Assembly: GCA_964446655.1 (NCBI GenBank)
Contig: CAYUPL010000002.1
Span: 84,350-148,349 of the forward strand
Length of the DNA: 64,000 nt
Source of the DNA: Desulfopila_A sp964446655
Lineage (GTDB): Bacteria > Desulfobacterota > Desulfobulbia > Desulfobulbales > Desulfocapsaceae
Reading direction: 5' to 3'
The stretch's first letter is position 1. Each line of letters opens with the position of its first letter. Positions 17,328 through 26,480 of this stretch are shown piece by piece. A program made the position numbers and the translations under genes. The notes under the pieces are model-generated. The model did no database searches. It had not been told where the DNA came from and saw only the letters and a list, made by a program, of their open reading frames with translations.

Positions 17328-18497
17328 ATGAAACCAGAAATTCCGGTATCACCATCTATTATGATTGTCGCCGGAGAAGCATCCGGAGATTTGCATGGCG
17401 CAGGATTGGTCAAAGCGATGCTGCGAATTAAACCGGCATGTCGATTTTTCGGCATGGGGGGCAAAGATCTCGCCGATGCCGGAGTTGAGATTGTTTGCAA
17501 CGCTGAAAAAATCGCAGTTATGGGTGTTGCTGAGATTTTTTCGGCGCTTGGGCAAATTTTAGTTACTCTGAAGCGTATTAAAACTGAATTACGGCAAAGA
17601 AAACCCGATCTCGTCATCCTTATCGATTTTGCCGGTTTTAATCTTCGGATTGCCCGCCTGGCCCATAAGCTCAATATTCCTGTTTACTATTATATTCCCC
17701 CTAAAGTTTGGGTGTGGCGCAAAAATCGTGTTAAAAAGCTCGCCAGATATGTCGACAGAACAGGCGTAATTCTTCCTTTTGAAGAAATCTATCTCAAGAA
17801 CAGAGGGGTTGATGCAACCTATGTCGGTAATCCGGTCTTGGAAGAGGTAAAGGTTCAACTCGATCGAGAACGGTTTTGTGAAAAATATGATATAGATTCC
17901 AGAAAAGCGCTTGTCGGAATTCTACCTGGATCCAGAAAAAAAGAAGTATCCTATCTTCTCCCTGTTTTTCTTGAAGCCGCAAAAAGGATGCAACAGAAGT
18001 ATTCTCGTGACCTTGCCTTTCTCATACCTCTTGCCTCCACTCTGAGCGCTGCCGATCTGGAAAACTGCGGTCTCAAAGAATATCGCAACGATCTTGAAAT
18101 ACATTTATTATCAGAAGACCGGTATGATCTGATGGCTGCCTGTGATGCGGCTGTTGCTGCTTCAGGGACCGTAACTCTCGAACTCGCCGTTCTGGATATT
18201 CCAATGGTTGTGGCCTATAGATTTGCGCCGCTATCATATTTTATCGGCAAGATTTTCATTGATATTCCTTATTTTTCCCTGGTTAATATAGTGGCCGGTA
18301 AAAGTGTCGTTACAGAATTATTACAGGAGCAGGTCTACCCGGGAAGTGTTGAGATTGAATTGGCTCGCATCTTATTCGATGACAATGTCAGAAAGTATAT
18401 GAAGACCGATTTACGCTCTATCCGGCATATTTTAGGAAGTGCAAATGCTTCAGAGAAAGCTGCTCAGATTGCATTCCATACAATGCAGGATAAATGA
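17328..18497 (+). CDS. lpxB: Lipid-A-disaccharide synthase LpxB
   Basis: 389 residues, matching the family (about 380). The opening IMIVAGEASGDLHGAGLVKA is the LpxB signature, and GILPGSRKKEV and the late region AASGTVTLELAVLDIPMVVAY match the GT19 nucleotide-sugar binding half. It condenses UDP-diacylglucosamine with lipid X at the inner membrane. It starts 13 bp after livF, an unusual neighbour; transcription with the liv genes looks likely but there is no functional link. Confidence 0.96.
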   Translation: MKPEIPVSPSIMIVAGEASGDLHGAGLVKAMLRIKPACRFFGMGGKDLADAGVEIVCNAEKIAVMGVAEIFSALGQILVTLKRIKTELRQRKPDLVILIDFAGFNLRIARLAHKLNIPVYYYIPPKVWVWRKNRVKKLARYVDRTGVILPFEEIYLKNRGVDATYVGNPVLEEVKVQLDRERFCEKYDIDSRKALVGILPGSRKKEVSYLLPVFLEAAKRMQQKYSRDLAFLIPLASTLSAADLENCGLKEYRNDLEIHLLSEDRYDLMAACDAAVAASGTVTLELAVLDIPMVVAYRFAPLSYFIGKIFIDIPYFSLVNIVAGKSVVTELLQEQVYPGSVEIELARILFDDNVRKYMKTDLRSIRHILGSANASEKAAQIAFHTMQDK

Positions 18498-18536
18498 TGG
18501 TTCAACAAAACTCCTTTACTGCCGGTGAAGAACAAT

Positions 18537-19982
18537 ATGCCTGAAAAGATACTCATTACTGGAGCGACCGGCTACATAGGCAGACGGCTGACGCAGCGCC
18601 TCCTGGAAAACCCCTCCTACTCTTTGCGACTCCTGGTACGTAACCCAAACAAAATCCAAACGCATATTGCCGATAAGGTTGAGATCTGCGAAGGAAACAC
18701 CTTTGACATTTCTTCGTTGCACCAGGCATTAAGTGGAGCAGACACTGCTTTTTATCTGATCCATTCAATGGGATCAAAACAAAATTACCGGGACCTGGAT
18801 AAGAAAAGTGCTGAGAATTTCAGAATAGCCTGTCGGCGGGCCGGTGTTAAAAGAATTGTGTATTTAGGCGGATTGGGGCTTAAAGAGAGTGCCTCCACAC
18901 ACCTGCTCAGCAGGATTGAAACAGGTGAAATTTTGGCCGCTGAGCCGGGAAAAATACAGACGATTTGGCTGCGCGCCGGGGTAATAATCGGTTCCGGCAG
19001 TGCCAGTTATGAAATAATACGGAATCTCACCCAGAAACTGCCCCTGATGATCACCCCGAAATGGGTCAGAACAAAAACACAGCCCATCGGCATAGTTGAT
19101 GTGCTGTCATATCTGGAACAGTCCATTGCATTACAGTATGATAAAGATATTGTCGTAGATATAGGAAGCGAGGCCTTGAGCTTTCAAGAGATGATGAACC
19201 AGACGGCAGAGGTGTTGGGATTAAAAAGATTCCTGGTGCCGGTACCGGTACTTTCTCCCAGGCTCTCTTCATACTGGCTGATTCTATTTACTCCAATTCC
19301 ATATAAACTGGCATCCGCCCTCGTTGAAGGATTAAAGTCTGAAACAGTTTTGCAGAATGACAACGCTGCAAAGCATTACCCGGCTATTATCCCAATGCCG
19401 TTTAAAAAAGCTGTGGAAAGGGCAGACTTGATGCTACAGCAAAACCAGGTAGTCAGCAGATGGTGCGACAGCAGTGGAGAAGCTGCCTGTGATGTGAAAG
19501 ATTTTGATGATCCTGTTGGGGCGGTCTTACGAGATATCCGTATCATCTCCTATGACGGCAAGGTACATCAGCATGATGTATTCAGGGCTGCCTGTGCTGT
19601 TGGCGGGCCGAAAGGGTGGTTCCGCTACAATTATCTCTGGAAGATACGAGGTCTGTTTGACAAAATAGTCGGCGGCTACGGCCTGAACCGCGGCAGAAGA
19701 ATGTCGGGAGATCTTCGTATCGGCGACGCCCTGGATTTCTGGAAAGTTGTTGATATCAAAGAGGGGAAACGTCTCTTGCTCTATGCCCAGATGAGACTTC
19801 CAGGGCAGGCCTGGCTTGAGTTTGATTGCCAACCTGAGCAGCTTGTTCAGACAGCGCATTTTATTCCACGAGGGCTTCTGGGGAGGCTCTACTGGTATGC
19901 CATTGTCCCAATCCATAATCTTGTTTTTGCCGATCTTGCCCGTACGGTAGTCAGGAGCGCAACACAGCCTGAAAATGAGTAA
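18537..19982 (+). CDS. NAD(P)-binding SDR-type protein with C-terminal DUF2867-like domain
   Basis: About 481 residues. The N-terminal half is an atypical SDR/NmrA-like Rossmann domain (KILITGATGYIGRRLTQRLL at residues 4-23, then YLIHSMGS near 80). The C-terminal half (about 325-480) resembles DUF2867: PKGWFRYNYLWKIRG, GDALDFWKVVDI and LYAQMRLPGQAWLEF. Members with this architecture are often annotated as epimerases, but their substrate is not established. I use the ATG at 18537, preceded by GGTGAAG, rather than a GTG at 18525. It ends 46 bp from the convergent nucleotide-sugar dehydrogenase gene. Confidence 0.82.
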   Translation: MPEKILITGATGYIGRRLTQRLLENPSYSLRLLVRNPNKIQTHIADKVEICEGNTFDISSLHQALSGADTAFYLIHSMGSKQNYRDLDKKSAENFRIACRRAGVKRIVYLGGLGLKESASTHLLSRIETGEILAAEPGKIQTIWLRAGVIIGSGSASYEIIRNLTQKLPLMITPKWVRTKTQPIGIVDVLSYLEQSIALQYDKDIVVDIGSEALSFQEMMNQTAEVLGLKRFLVPVPVLSPRLSSYWLILFTPIPYKLASALVEGLKSETVLQNDNAAKHYPAIIPMPFKKAVERADLMLQQNQVVSRWCDSSGEAACDVKDFDDPVGAVLRDIRIISYDGKVHQHDVFRAACAVGGPKGWFRYNYLWKIRGLFDKIVGGYGLNRGRRMSGDLRIGDALDFWKVVDIKEGKRLLLYAQMRLPGQAWLEFDCQPEQLVQTAHFIPRGLLGRLYWYAIVPIHNLVFADLARTVVRSATQPENE

Positions 19983-20028
19983 AAAAAGGATCCATTTCCG
20001 TTCTCTGAGGGCAAGATGACCGTACAGG

Positions 20029-21306
20029 TTACAGACTACCATCCACAAGGTCTGCCGGAAAAATATTTTTGACATCGAAAACGACACTTTTGCTCTTACA
20101 GAATGCTTTGACATCATCGAGGGAAAGCTCAGTGAATTGTTGGTGTGCTACTGCAAGAACAACTCCGTCAAAATGCATCTTTTCCGGAACATCCACCATT
20201 GCAATACCGTATTCCTCATACGCCTCTTCACCACGTACCCACGGGTCGTACACTTCGACATCAATACTGTATTCTTTTAGTTCGTTTATAATGTCCACAA
20301 CTTTAGTATTACGCAGATCCGGACAGTTTTCTTTAAAAGTCAGCCCCATGATCAACACCTTCGACTTGGAAATATCTATACCTTTGTTGACCATAAGCTT
20401 GATAATTCTTGCAGCGATGTATTGACCCATGTTGTCGTTGAGTCGTCTTCCTGCAAGGATCATATTAGGATGATAACCGACCTGTTTGGCTTTATGGGTC
20501 AAGTAGTAGGGGTCGACACCTATGCAGTGCCCTCCGACAAGTCCAGGACGAAAGGGCAGAAAGTTCCACTTAGTGCCCGCTGCTTGCAATACTTCTGTCG
20601 TATTTATGTTGAGTTTGTGGAAAATCAGAGAGAGCTCATTGATAAGAGCAATGTTGACATCTCTTTGGGTGTTCTCTATGACTTTAGCCGCCTCGGCAAC
20701 CTTAATGGAACTTGCCTTAAAGGTTCCTGCTGTAATGATGCTTTTATAGAGGAGATCAATGAATTCCGCAGATGCACTATCGGACCCGGAGGTAATTTTG
20801 ACTATATTGGGTAAGCGGTGTTCTTTGTCACCTGGGTTGATTCTTTCCGGACTGTATCCGCAGTAAAAATCATCATTAAGCTTCAGTCCTGAAAGATCCT
20901 GTAGAATTGGAACGCAAACTTCTTCGGTGGCACCGGGGTAGACGGTTGATTCGTAGATGACATAATCCCCCCTTTTCAGTAGATGACCGACTATTTCAGA
21001 AGCACTTTCAAGATAGTGGAGATTGGGCCGTTTAGCGCTGTCTATCGGTGTAGGAACAGCAATTATAAAGACATTACAATTTGCCATGTCTTGCGGCGAA
21101 GAGGTAAAATGTATCTGCTTTGCTTCGTCGAGCTCACGGCGATCTACTTCCATGGTAATATCTGTGCCGGTTTTTAACGCAGCTATACGTTCTTCTTTGA
21201 GGTCAAAGCCGACGGTCGTGTATTTTTTGCCGAATTCAACGGCAAGAGGAAGGCCGACATAGCCAAGGCCGACAATAGCAATTCGTGTTTCTAATAAATT
21301 ATTCAT
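20029..21306 (-). CDS. Nucleotide-sugar dehydrogenase, TviB/WbpA-like (UDP-GlcNAc/GalNAc 6-dehydrogenase type)
   Basis: 425 residues. The NAD fold RIAIVGLGYVGLPLAVEFG is at residues 8-26. The TviB-like form is suggested by PTPIDSAKRPNLHYLESASE and by YESTVYPGATEEVCVP. The catalytic Cys lies in GGHCIGVDPYYL near residue 260, and GLTFKENCPDLRNTKV is the usual C-terminal domain motif. It oxidises a UDP-HexNAc to the uronic acid for surface polysaccharide. Resemblance to TviB is stronger than to UDP-glucose dehydrogenase, but the exact sugar is not certain. It begins only 5 bp after queD, an odd partner. Confidence 0.9.
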   Translation of the reverse strand: MNNLLETRIAIVGLGYVGLPLAVEFGKKYTTVGFDLKEERIAALKTGTDITMEVDRRELDEAKQIHFTSSPQDMANCNVFIIAVPTPIDSAKRPNLHYLESASEIVGHLLKRGDYVIYESTVYPGATEEVCVPILQDLSGLKLNDDFYCGYSPERINPGDKEHRLPNIVKITSGSDSASAEFIDLLYKSIITAGTFKASSIKVAEAAKVIENTQRDVNIALINELSLIFHKLNINTTEVLQAAGTKWNFLPFRPGLVGGHCIGVDPYYLTHKAKQVGYHPNMILAGRRLNDNMGQYIAARIIKLMVNKGIDISKSKVLIMGLTFKENCPDLRNTKVVDIINELKEYSIDVEVYDPWVRGEEAYEEYGIAMVDVPEKMHFDGVVLAVAHQQFTELSLDDVKAFCKSKSVVFDVKNIFPADLVDGSL

Positions 21307-21311
21307 ATATA

Positions 21312-21692
21312 TTAGTTTTTTGTGTTTCCATAGTAGATAAGGCCGGAGGTGTCCGTCTCCATAACCTCGACAGAGTAGAGGAAATATCTTTCCGCTTGCA
21401 GGGTATCAACAAGATTGTCATAAATGAACATGGCAATATGCTCGGAAGACGGGTTGAGAAGGGCAAATTCAGCCATAGCGTTCAGATCTCGATGGTCGAG
21501 ACGGTCAACTACCTCATTGACATGTTTTTTAAGTACCTTAAAATCAATTCCCATACCTATTTTATCGAGGTCTTTCGCCCGAACTGTGACTTTCACTTTC
21601 CAGTTATGGCCATGGGGGAGTTCGCAGTCTCCGGGATAATCGCGGAGGTGGTGGGCTCCGGCAAAATGCGTTTTTATAAAAATATCAAACAT
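21312..21692 (-). CDS. queD: 6-carboxy-5,6,7,8-tetrahydropterin synthase QueD
   Basis: 126 residues from ATG 21692. The zinc-binding histidines are His14, His27 and His29, and the QueD-type catalytic Cys23 precedes PHGHNW (pattern C-x3-H-G-H). It converts dihydroneopterin triphosphate to carboxytetrahydropterin on the path to preQ0 and queuosine. The frame is open upstream to a GTG at 21740, but GGAG lies 11 bases before the ATG at 21692 and family proteins start at this point. The other queuosine genes are not in this window. The nucleotide-sugar dehydrogenase starts 5 bp downstream. Confidence 0.93.
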   Translation of the reverse strand: MFDIFIKTHFAGAHHLRDYPGDCELPHGHNWKVKVTVRAKDLDKIGMGIDFKVLKKHVNEVVDRLDHRDLNAMAEFALLNPSSEHIAMFIYDNLVDTLQAERYFLYSVEVMETDTSGLIYYGNTKN

Positions 21693-21726
21693 TGCGTGCT
21701 TTACTCCGTTGAAAGACGAGAAAGTG

Positions 21727-21775
21727 CCGGGTTGTGTCACTCTTTTTATGGTGATACGTGTGACCCGTGACCCGG
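21727..21775 (-). promoter_or_regulatory. Possible hairpin in the queD 5' leader
   Basis: On the minus strand, CCGGGT at the 5' side pairs with ACCCGG (21770-21775 with 21727-21732). An inner GTCAC/GTGAC pair (21760-21764 with 21736-21740) closes a smaller loop. The 5' arm contains a tandem GGGTCAC duplication, so alternative pairings exist. The structure ends 35 bases before the queD start. It does not match the preQ1 riboswitch patterns I know. Function unproven. Confidence 0.25.
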
Positions 21776-21985
21776 TGTTTTAGTTTCCTTTTCAAATATA
21801 CTGCATTACAACAAAAATACCATACTTTCGTACGTTGTTATTGGGAGAAATTAGTAAAGGGTAGCGAGACAATCCATGCCCGGAAGTCGGATCTGCTCAC
21901 ATTACACTTGATGCTGTTTGCTATGCCAAGGAGGAATTCGGTTTAAGATTAATATAATAATTTTCGCCATAAAACGGGAAAGAGG

Positions 21986-22013
21986 TTGACCGCCTAACCT
22001 TTTTCTTGATAAT
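21986..22013 (+). promoter_or_regulatory. Predicted sigma-70-type promoter for trmN6
   Basis: TTGACC at 21986-21991 and GATAAT at 22008-22013, each matching five of six consensus bases, with a 16-base spacer. The distance to the trmN6 ATG (22041) gives a leader of about 20 bases that still includes the ribosome site (GAAGGA). Confidence 0.55.
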
Positions 22014-22040
22014 GTCTCAATTCGGGACAGAAGGATAACA

Positions 22041-22784
22041 ATGAATAATATCTCTAAGATAACAAAGAATTCTCTGTTTAATGGTAATCTGATTTGCTAT
22101 CAGAATGAAAATGGGTACAGATTTTCTATCGACTCTGTACTTCTCGCCCACTTTTCTCTTTCCTGGAAAAAAGCCAAGGTGCTTGATATGGGATGTGGAT
22201 GCGGCATACTGTCTCTTCTCTTGCTTTATAAAAACGATGCCGGGATAGAAAAAATTGTAGGAATTGAGGTTCAAGACAGCCTAGTACAGGTAGCCCGGAA
22301 AAACTGCCGGATCAACAACTATGATGAGAAACTCAACATAATGCAAGGAGATTATCGGGAAATTCGCCATTTCTGCCCAGCGGAGACATTTTCCCATATA
22401 ATCTGTAACCCACCTTTTTTCCCGGTTGGTAGTGGTCGCACCAGTGAAAACAGTGAAAGTCTCCTGGCAAGACATCAGGTCACCGCATCTCCTGAAGACG
22501 TTGCCGCCTGCGTTGCTTTTGCGTTGAAGAATAAAGGGATCTTCGCAACTATATTTCCGGCTGAATTTCTAATGGACCTCCTGTCTGCTCTCACTTCCAG
22601 GAAGATTCAAGTTAAGCGGATGCAGTTGGTATACAGTTATCCTCAGGCAGAGAGTGCGTCACTTGTCCTGTTGGAGTGCAGTAAAAACGGTGGAGTCGGA
22701 TTGAAGATAGAAAGACCGCTCTATATTTATGACAAGCAAAACGGCCCATATTCGAAAGAAATCCAGGCAATGTATCATCCCTGA
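22041..22784 (+). CDS. trmN6: tRNA1(Val) A37 N6-methyltransferase family protein
   Basis: 247 residues. The SAM-binding motif VLDMGCGCGILSL is at about 47-59, and the N6-adenine methyltransferase motif NPPFF is at residues 123-127. The opening with YRFSIDSVLLAHF is characteristic of the YfiC/TrmN6 group. It should methylate adenine 37 of tRNA-Val in the cytoplasm. A role as a related N6-adenine methyltransferase cannot be excluded. It precedes the ComM-like gene by 44 bp on the same strand. Confidence 0.85.
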   Translation: MNNISKITKNSLFNGNLICYQNENGYRFSIDSVLLAHFSLSWKKAKVLDMGCGCGILSLLLLYKNDAGIEKIVGIEVQDSLVQVARKNCRINNYDEKLNIMQGDYREIRHFCPAETFSHIICNPPFFPVGSGRTSENSESLLARHQVTASPEDVAACVAFALKNKGIFATIFPAEFLMDLLSALTSRKIQVKRMQLVYSYPQAESASLVLLECSKNGGVGLKIERPLYIYDKQNGPYSKEIQAMYHP

Positions 22785-22828
22785 CCAGCTATTGTTCTTT
22801 TGTTAAAAAATGAGGCTATGAGTAAAGT

Positions 22829-24349
22829 ATGATTGCAAAAACAAACAGTTGTATCGTGGTTGGCGTAGAAGGTCTCTCTTTGGAGATTGAAGTTGATATC
22901 ACCACCGGGTTGCCGATGTTTTCGACAGTGGGATTGCCTGATGGCGCCGTGAAAGAGAGTAAGGACAGGGTCAAGGCGGCAATAAAAAACTGTGGGTACG
23001 ATTTTCCCAACAAAAGAATAACGGTCAATCTCGCTCCTGCCAACGTTAAAAAAGAAGGTGCGGGATATGATCTTCCCATAGCTCTTGGCATTTTATCGGC
23101 TAATGGGTTGATAGCACCGGATATTTTAGAGAAGTACTCAATAATAGGTGAGCTTTCGTTGGATGGAAGGGTCCGCGGTGTTCGAGGTGTTCTCCCCATG
23201 GTCCTCAACGCTCGTGAGCGGGGCATGGCAGGGGTCATTATCCCGCGAGAGAACACCTATGAAGCCGGAGTTGTCGACGGTATTCACGTTTTTCCGGTTG
23301 ATTACCTCTATGAATCGGTTGAGTTTTTATTACATGAAAGAGAAATTTTGCCATATGTCACAGATGTGGCGAAAGTTTTTTCACAAAGTATGACTTCCGA
23401 GGAAGATTTTGCCGATGTAAAGGGACAGCAGTATGCCAAAAGAGCGTTGGAGATCGCTGCCGCCGGTAATCACAATGTCCTCATGAAAGGCCCTCCAGGT
23501 GCAGGGAAAACCATGCTTGCCAAAAGAATTATAACAATTTTACCGGATATGAGTTTTGCAGAAGCTCTGGAAACAACAAAAGTCCATAGTATTGCAGGAA
23601 CTCTTTCAGGAAACACTGCACTTGTTTCACAAAGACCTTTTCGTTCTCCGCATCATACCATTTCAGACGCCGGCCTGATTGGCGGCGGCAGCTATCCAAG
23701 GCCTGGAGAGGTATCCCTCGCAAATAACGGCGTTCTCTTTCTTGATGAACTGACCGAGTTCAGAAAGAGGGCCCTGGAGATGTTGAGACAGCCCCTGGAA
23801 GACCGCCTAGTCACTATTGCCAGAGCAAACATGTCACTCTGCTTTCCAGCTGATTTTTTACTGATTGCGGCTTATAATCCTTGTCCATGTGGATTTTTGG
23901 GAGACAAACGAAACAGATGTACCTGCAGTGCTTTTCAGATTCACAATTACATGGCAAAACTTTCAGGCCCGCTGCTGGACAGGATTGATATGCATCTGGA
24001 AATTGGAGCAGTGCCATATAAGGATATAGAGAGTTCGACTGATGCGGAAAAGTCAAGTAGAATCCGGCAACGTGTCAACAAAGCACGTGATATTCAAAAG
24101 AATCGATACAAAGAGTACAGTTTGCTTTTGTCCAATTCCGGTATGACAGCTAAAATGGTAGGTAAGTACTGCTCTATCGACAATGAAAGTAAGCGACTGC
24201 TGGAAAAAAGTGTCGAGCACCTGGGTTTGTCTGCACGCGCATATCACCGAATCTTAAAAATTGCCCGAACAATTGCAGATCTGGATGGGAAAAACAATAT
24301 TGAGAAACCACATCTTGCCGAAGCAATACAATATCGAAGAATGGGGTAG
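22829..24349 (+). CDS. ComM/YifB-family Mg-chelatase-like AAA+ ATPase
   Basis: 506 residues, the family length. An N-terminal Lon-protease-like fold (about 1-165) is followed by an AAA+ module with Walker A GPPGAGKTM near residue 218 and Walker B VLFLDEL near 303. A Cys cluster NPCPCGF...CTCS is near residues 352-371, and a C-terminal Mg_chelatase_C-type helical domain completes it. In Vibrio and Haemophilus ComM is a branch-migration helicase for integrating transformed DNA. Here no competence genes are adjacent, so its exact job is inferred from the family. It is followed by a DUF3352-like gene 21 bp downstream. Confidence 0.92.
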   Translation: MIAKTNSCIVVGVEGLSLEIEVDITTGLPMFSTVGLPDGAVKESKDRVKAAIKNCGYDFPNKRITVNLAPANVKKEGAGYDLPIALGILSANGLIAPDILEKYSIIGELSLDGRVRGVRGVLPMVLNARERGMAGVIIPRENTYEAGVVDGIHVFPVDYLYESVEFLLHEREILPYVTDVAKVFSQSMTSEEDFADVKGQQYAKRALEIAAAGNHNVLMKGPPGAGKTMLAKRIITILPDMSFAEALETTKVHSIAGTLSGNTALVSQRPFRSPHHTISDAGLIGGGSYPRPGEVSLANNGVLFLDELTEFRKRALEMLRQPLEDRLVTIARANMSLCFPADFLLIAAYNPCPCGFLGDKRNRCTCSAFQIHNYMAKLSGPLLDRIDMHLEIGAVPYKDIESSTDAEKSSRIRQRVNKARDIQKNRYKEYSLLLSNSGMTAKMVGKYCSIDNESKRLLEKSVEHLGLSARAYHRILKIARTIADLDGKNNIEKPHLAEAIQYRRMG

Positions 24350-24370
24350 GGGATGAGGTTGTAGAATACT

Positions 24371-26086
24371 ATGAAAATGAGACTTCTTCTCATAACGGTG
24401 CTTCTAGCCTTGTCAGCTGTGTTAGCTTTCTACCTGCTCTATCGTAAACATGAAGGTGTTCACCCCTCCTCTTTTCTCCCGGAAAATGTTCTCTTCTATG
24501 TTCAACAGAAAGAGCTCGGGCCCATAATAGAAAATCTGGGTCAAAATCGATTGATTGAAACAATTCGCTCAATTGATATTGTCAGGCTTGCCCTTGATAT
24601 TGAAGTTCCGGTTGCTACAGTTGACAAGATACGAACGGTTTATGAGTTTTTGCAATCTCCCTCGGCCCGTGCCATTTATGATGAATTTTTCAGTAAATAT
24701 TTTGCCGTTGCGGTTCTTCCTCATATTTCTCAGGCGCCAGGGAAGGAGGATATGCATGACAACGTGATTTTCTTTTCTGAACCACGGCATGGTAACGCTC
24801 TGTTGGAAACTGCAGCATCTTTAAAAGGTGCGGATATGCAGATCAGCAGTATTCAATACGGCAGTCATCTCATTTATCGCATTCCTCTAGGGGAAGAAAT
24901 TCTCTCTTTTGTTGCCACGGGCCGGTTGGTGGTCGCTTCTTTGCAGGAAAAGACCTTACGGCGGGCTTTAGACCGTTTTGATGATAACAAGATAAACTTG
25001 CGTGAAAACTTTTTTTACAGTGAGTTGAGTCAAAAATACAGGCAGTCACAACTTTTCTGCTATTTTTCTGTTGCAGGCATTAAACAGCAACTGCAAGGCC
25101 TTCTTCATGATGAAATTGAGGGGCACCGGCAGATCCTGAAACATTTAGGAAAATTGAATGGTTTTACCTCTGCAGGATTTGGGACTGATAGAAAGAAGGG
25201 CTACTCTCGTAATGGTATGACTTTCCATTTTAACAAATATAAACTCAATAAAAGAACGGCAGCTCAATTCAGTACCAAGCCGGAGTTCAACCGTAATATT
25301 ATTAGAGCTCCAGCCGATTCATTGCTCTATTATTGGACCAACACCCTGAACATCGCAGCTTTATGGGATATCTATATAAAAGAGTCCGGTATCACAGATG
25401 CATTTTCTGCTGAAATTGAAGAGAGTGTCGCTGGAGCAGCGGATATTGAGTTTGATGATCTTCTCCGTTTAGTGGGAAACAGTTTGCACCTGATGGTAAG
25501 CAGACCCGCAACGGTCGATTTGGTTCCTGTACCAAATTTCGCTCTGACCGTGAGCATTCTTGATGATGATAAAGCCCGAACCGCCTTTCACAACATCTTT
25601 AAAAAATCTCTCATTCCCCATAAAAGTGAAATATACCGCGGCATATTGTTTACCTATTGGGGAAACGAAATGCAGAAAGGTCTGCAACCTGTATTTACTT
25701 TTTATAATGATGCTCTCTATATCAGCAGCTCCATCAAAATGCAGCAGGATATAATTGATACGATCAAGGATGGAAACAGTATTGTTGAATCGAACCAGTT
25801 TAAGCAGTATGGCAAAGATCTGCTGCTCCCCAATAATGCAATGGTCTTTGCCCAGATACCTGATCTGCTCGAAACTGCAGAGACGCTCGTTCGCTGGAGC
25901 GGTACAATCATGGGTTTACAAAGCAGAAAAACTGCCTATATGTCAAAAAAGGTAATTGATGATTTCATCCTGCCACTTCTTGGCGGATTTAAAGAGCATT
26001 ATTCCGCCATAACGAGTCGCAGCTATTTTGAAGAAAGCAAAGTAATAATAGAATCTCAATTCATCACTGTGCCACGGAATCAATAG
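24371..26086 (+). CDS. Membrane-anchored DUF3352-like protein of unknown function
   Basis: 571 residues with an N-terminal membrane anchor or uncleaved signal (about 3-23), the rest probably periplasmic. The opening after the anchor (SSFLPENVLFYVQQKELGPIIENL) and a repeat of the theme near residue 315 (APADSLLYYWTNTLNIAALWDIY) resemble DUF3352-type proteins. These contain duplicated alpha/beta units opening with a Pro-Ala/Glu-Asp/Asn segment. No catalytic motif is seen. It lies between a ComM-like gene and another unknown gene (4 bp downstream), so the three are likely co-transcribed. Function unknown. Confidence 0.7.
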   Translation: MKMRLLLITVLLALSAVLAFYLLYRKHEGVHPSSFLPENVLFYVQQKELGPIIENLGQNRLIETIRSIDIVRLALDIEVPVATVDKIRTVYEFLQSPSARAIYDEFFSKYFAVAVLPHISQAPGKEDMHDNVIFFSEPRHGNALLETAASLKGADMQISSIQYGSHLIYRIPLGEEILSFVATGRLVVASLQEKTLRRALDRFDDNKINLRENFFYSELSQKYRQSQLFCYFSVAGIKQQLQGLLHDEIEGHRQILKHLGKLNGFTSAGFGTDRKKGYSRNGMTFHFNKYKLNKRTAAQFSTKPEFNRNIIRAPADSLLYYWTNTLNIAALWDIYIKESGITDAFSAEIEESVAGAADIEFDDLLRLVGNSLHLMVSRPATVDLVPVPNFALTVSILDDDKARTAFHNIFKKSLIPHKSEIYRGILFTYWGNEMQKGLQPVFTFYNDALYISSSIKMQQDIIDTIKDGNSIVESNQFKQYGKDLLLPNNAMVFAQIPDLLETAETLVRWSGTIMGLQSRKTAYMSKKVIDDFILPLLGGFKEHYSAITSRSYFEESKVIIESQFITVPRNQ

Positions 26087-26090
26087 CATT

Positions 26091-26453
26091 ATGGAAAAAC
26101 TTGTCAAAGAGCTAAAAAACGTTATCAAATTCAAAGACTCCACAGCGGTAGGAGACATTGTCCTGATAGTCGCCAAACAACCGGAAATGCTTGTTTACGC
26201 CTATGTTACCTCTATTGAGCGGGATAGCAGCAGAAAAGATGAGTGGTGGAATATCGGTATAAATGTACTTTCTTTGCCTCCTCAGCACATGACCTGGACA
26301 TTACGAACGGAGCAGATGACCGGTATGGAGATATTTACCATGGGAGGAGAGGAAAGATTTATCAAAGCTGTTGATTTTGGAAATGTTTCCCCGCCTCAGA
26401 ACCAGACCGTATCCGGCAAAAAGAGTGGTGGATTTATAAAACGAATCAAATAG
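26091..26453 (+). CDS. Conserved small protein of unknown function
   Basis: 120 residues without signal peptide or membrane segment. The core has alternating hydrophobic residues (GDIVLIVAKQPEMLVYAYVTSIERD) that suggest a small beta barrel, with a WWNIGINVLSLPPQHMTWTL stretch and a basic Gly/Lys-rich tail (KKSGGFIKRIK). I do not recognise a named family. It starts 4 bp after the DUF3352-like gene and precedes thiL by 27 bp, so it is part of the same transcription unit. Confidence 0.75.
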   Translation: MEKLVKELKNVIKFKDSTAVGDIVLIVAKQPEMLVYAYVTSIERDSSRKDEWWNIGINVLSLPPQHMTWTLRTEQMTGMEIFTMGGEERFIKAVDFGNVSPPQNQTVSGKKSGGFIKRIK

Positions 26454-26480
26454 CAGGGCGGTTTTACAAAGAGAGAGCCT

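Larger units (their letters stand above)
21693..22040. other. Divergent intergenic region between queD and trmN6
   Basis: A 348-base region between two divergent genes. It holds a two-part hairpin near queD and a good promoter match near trmN6, listed separately. A TTTCGTACG-containing near-palindrome at about 21825-21835 and a GGAGG at about 21931-21935 with no start codon after it are also visible. No protein-coding frame of convincing quality is seen. Confidence 0.4.
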
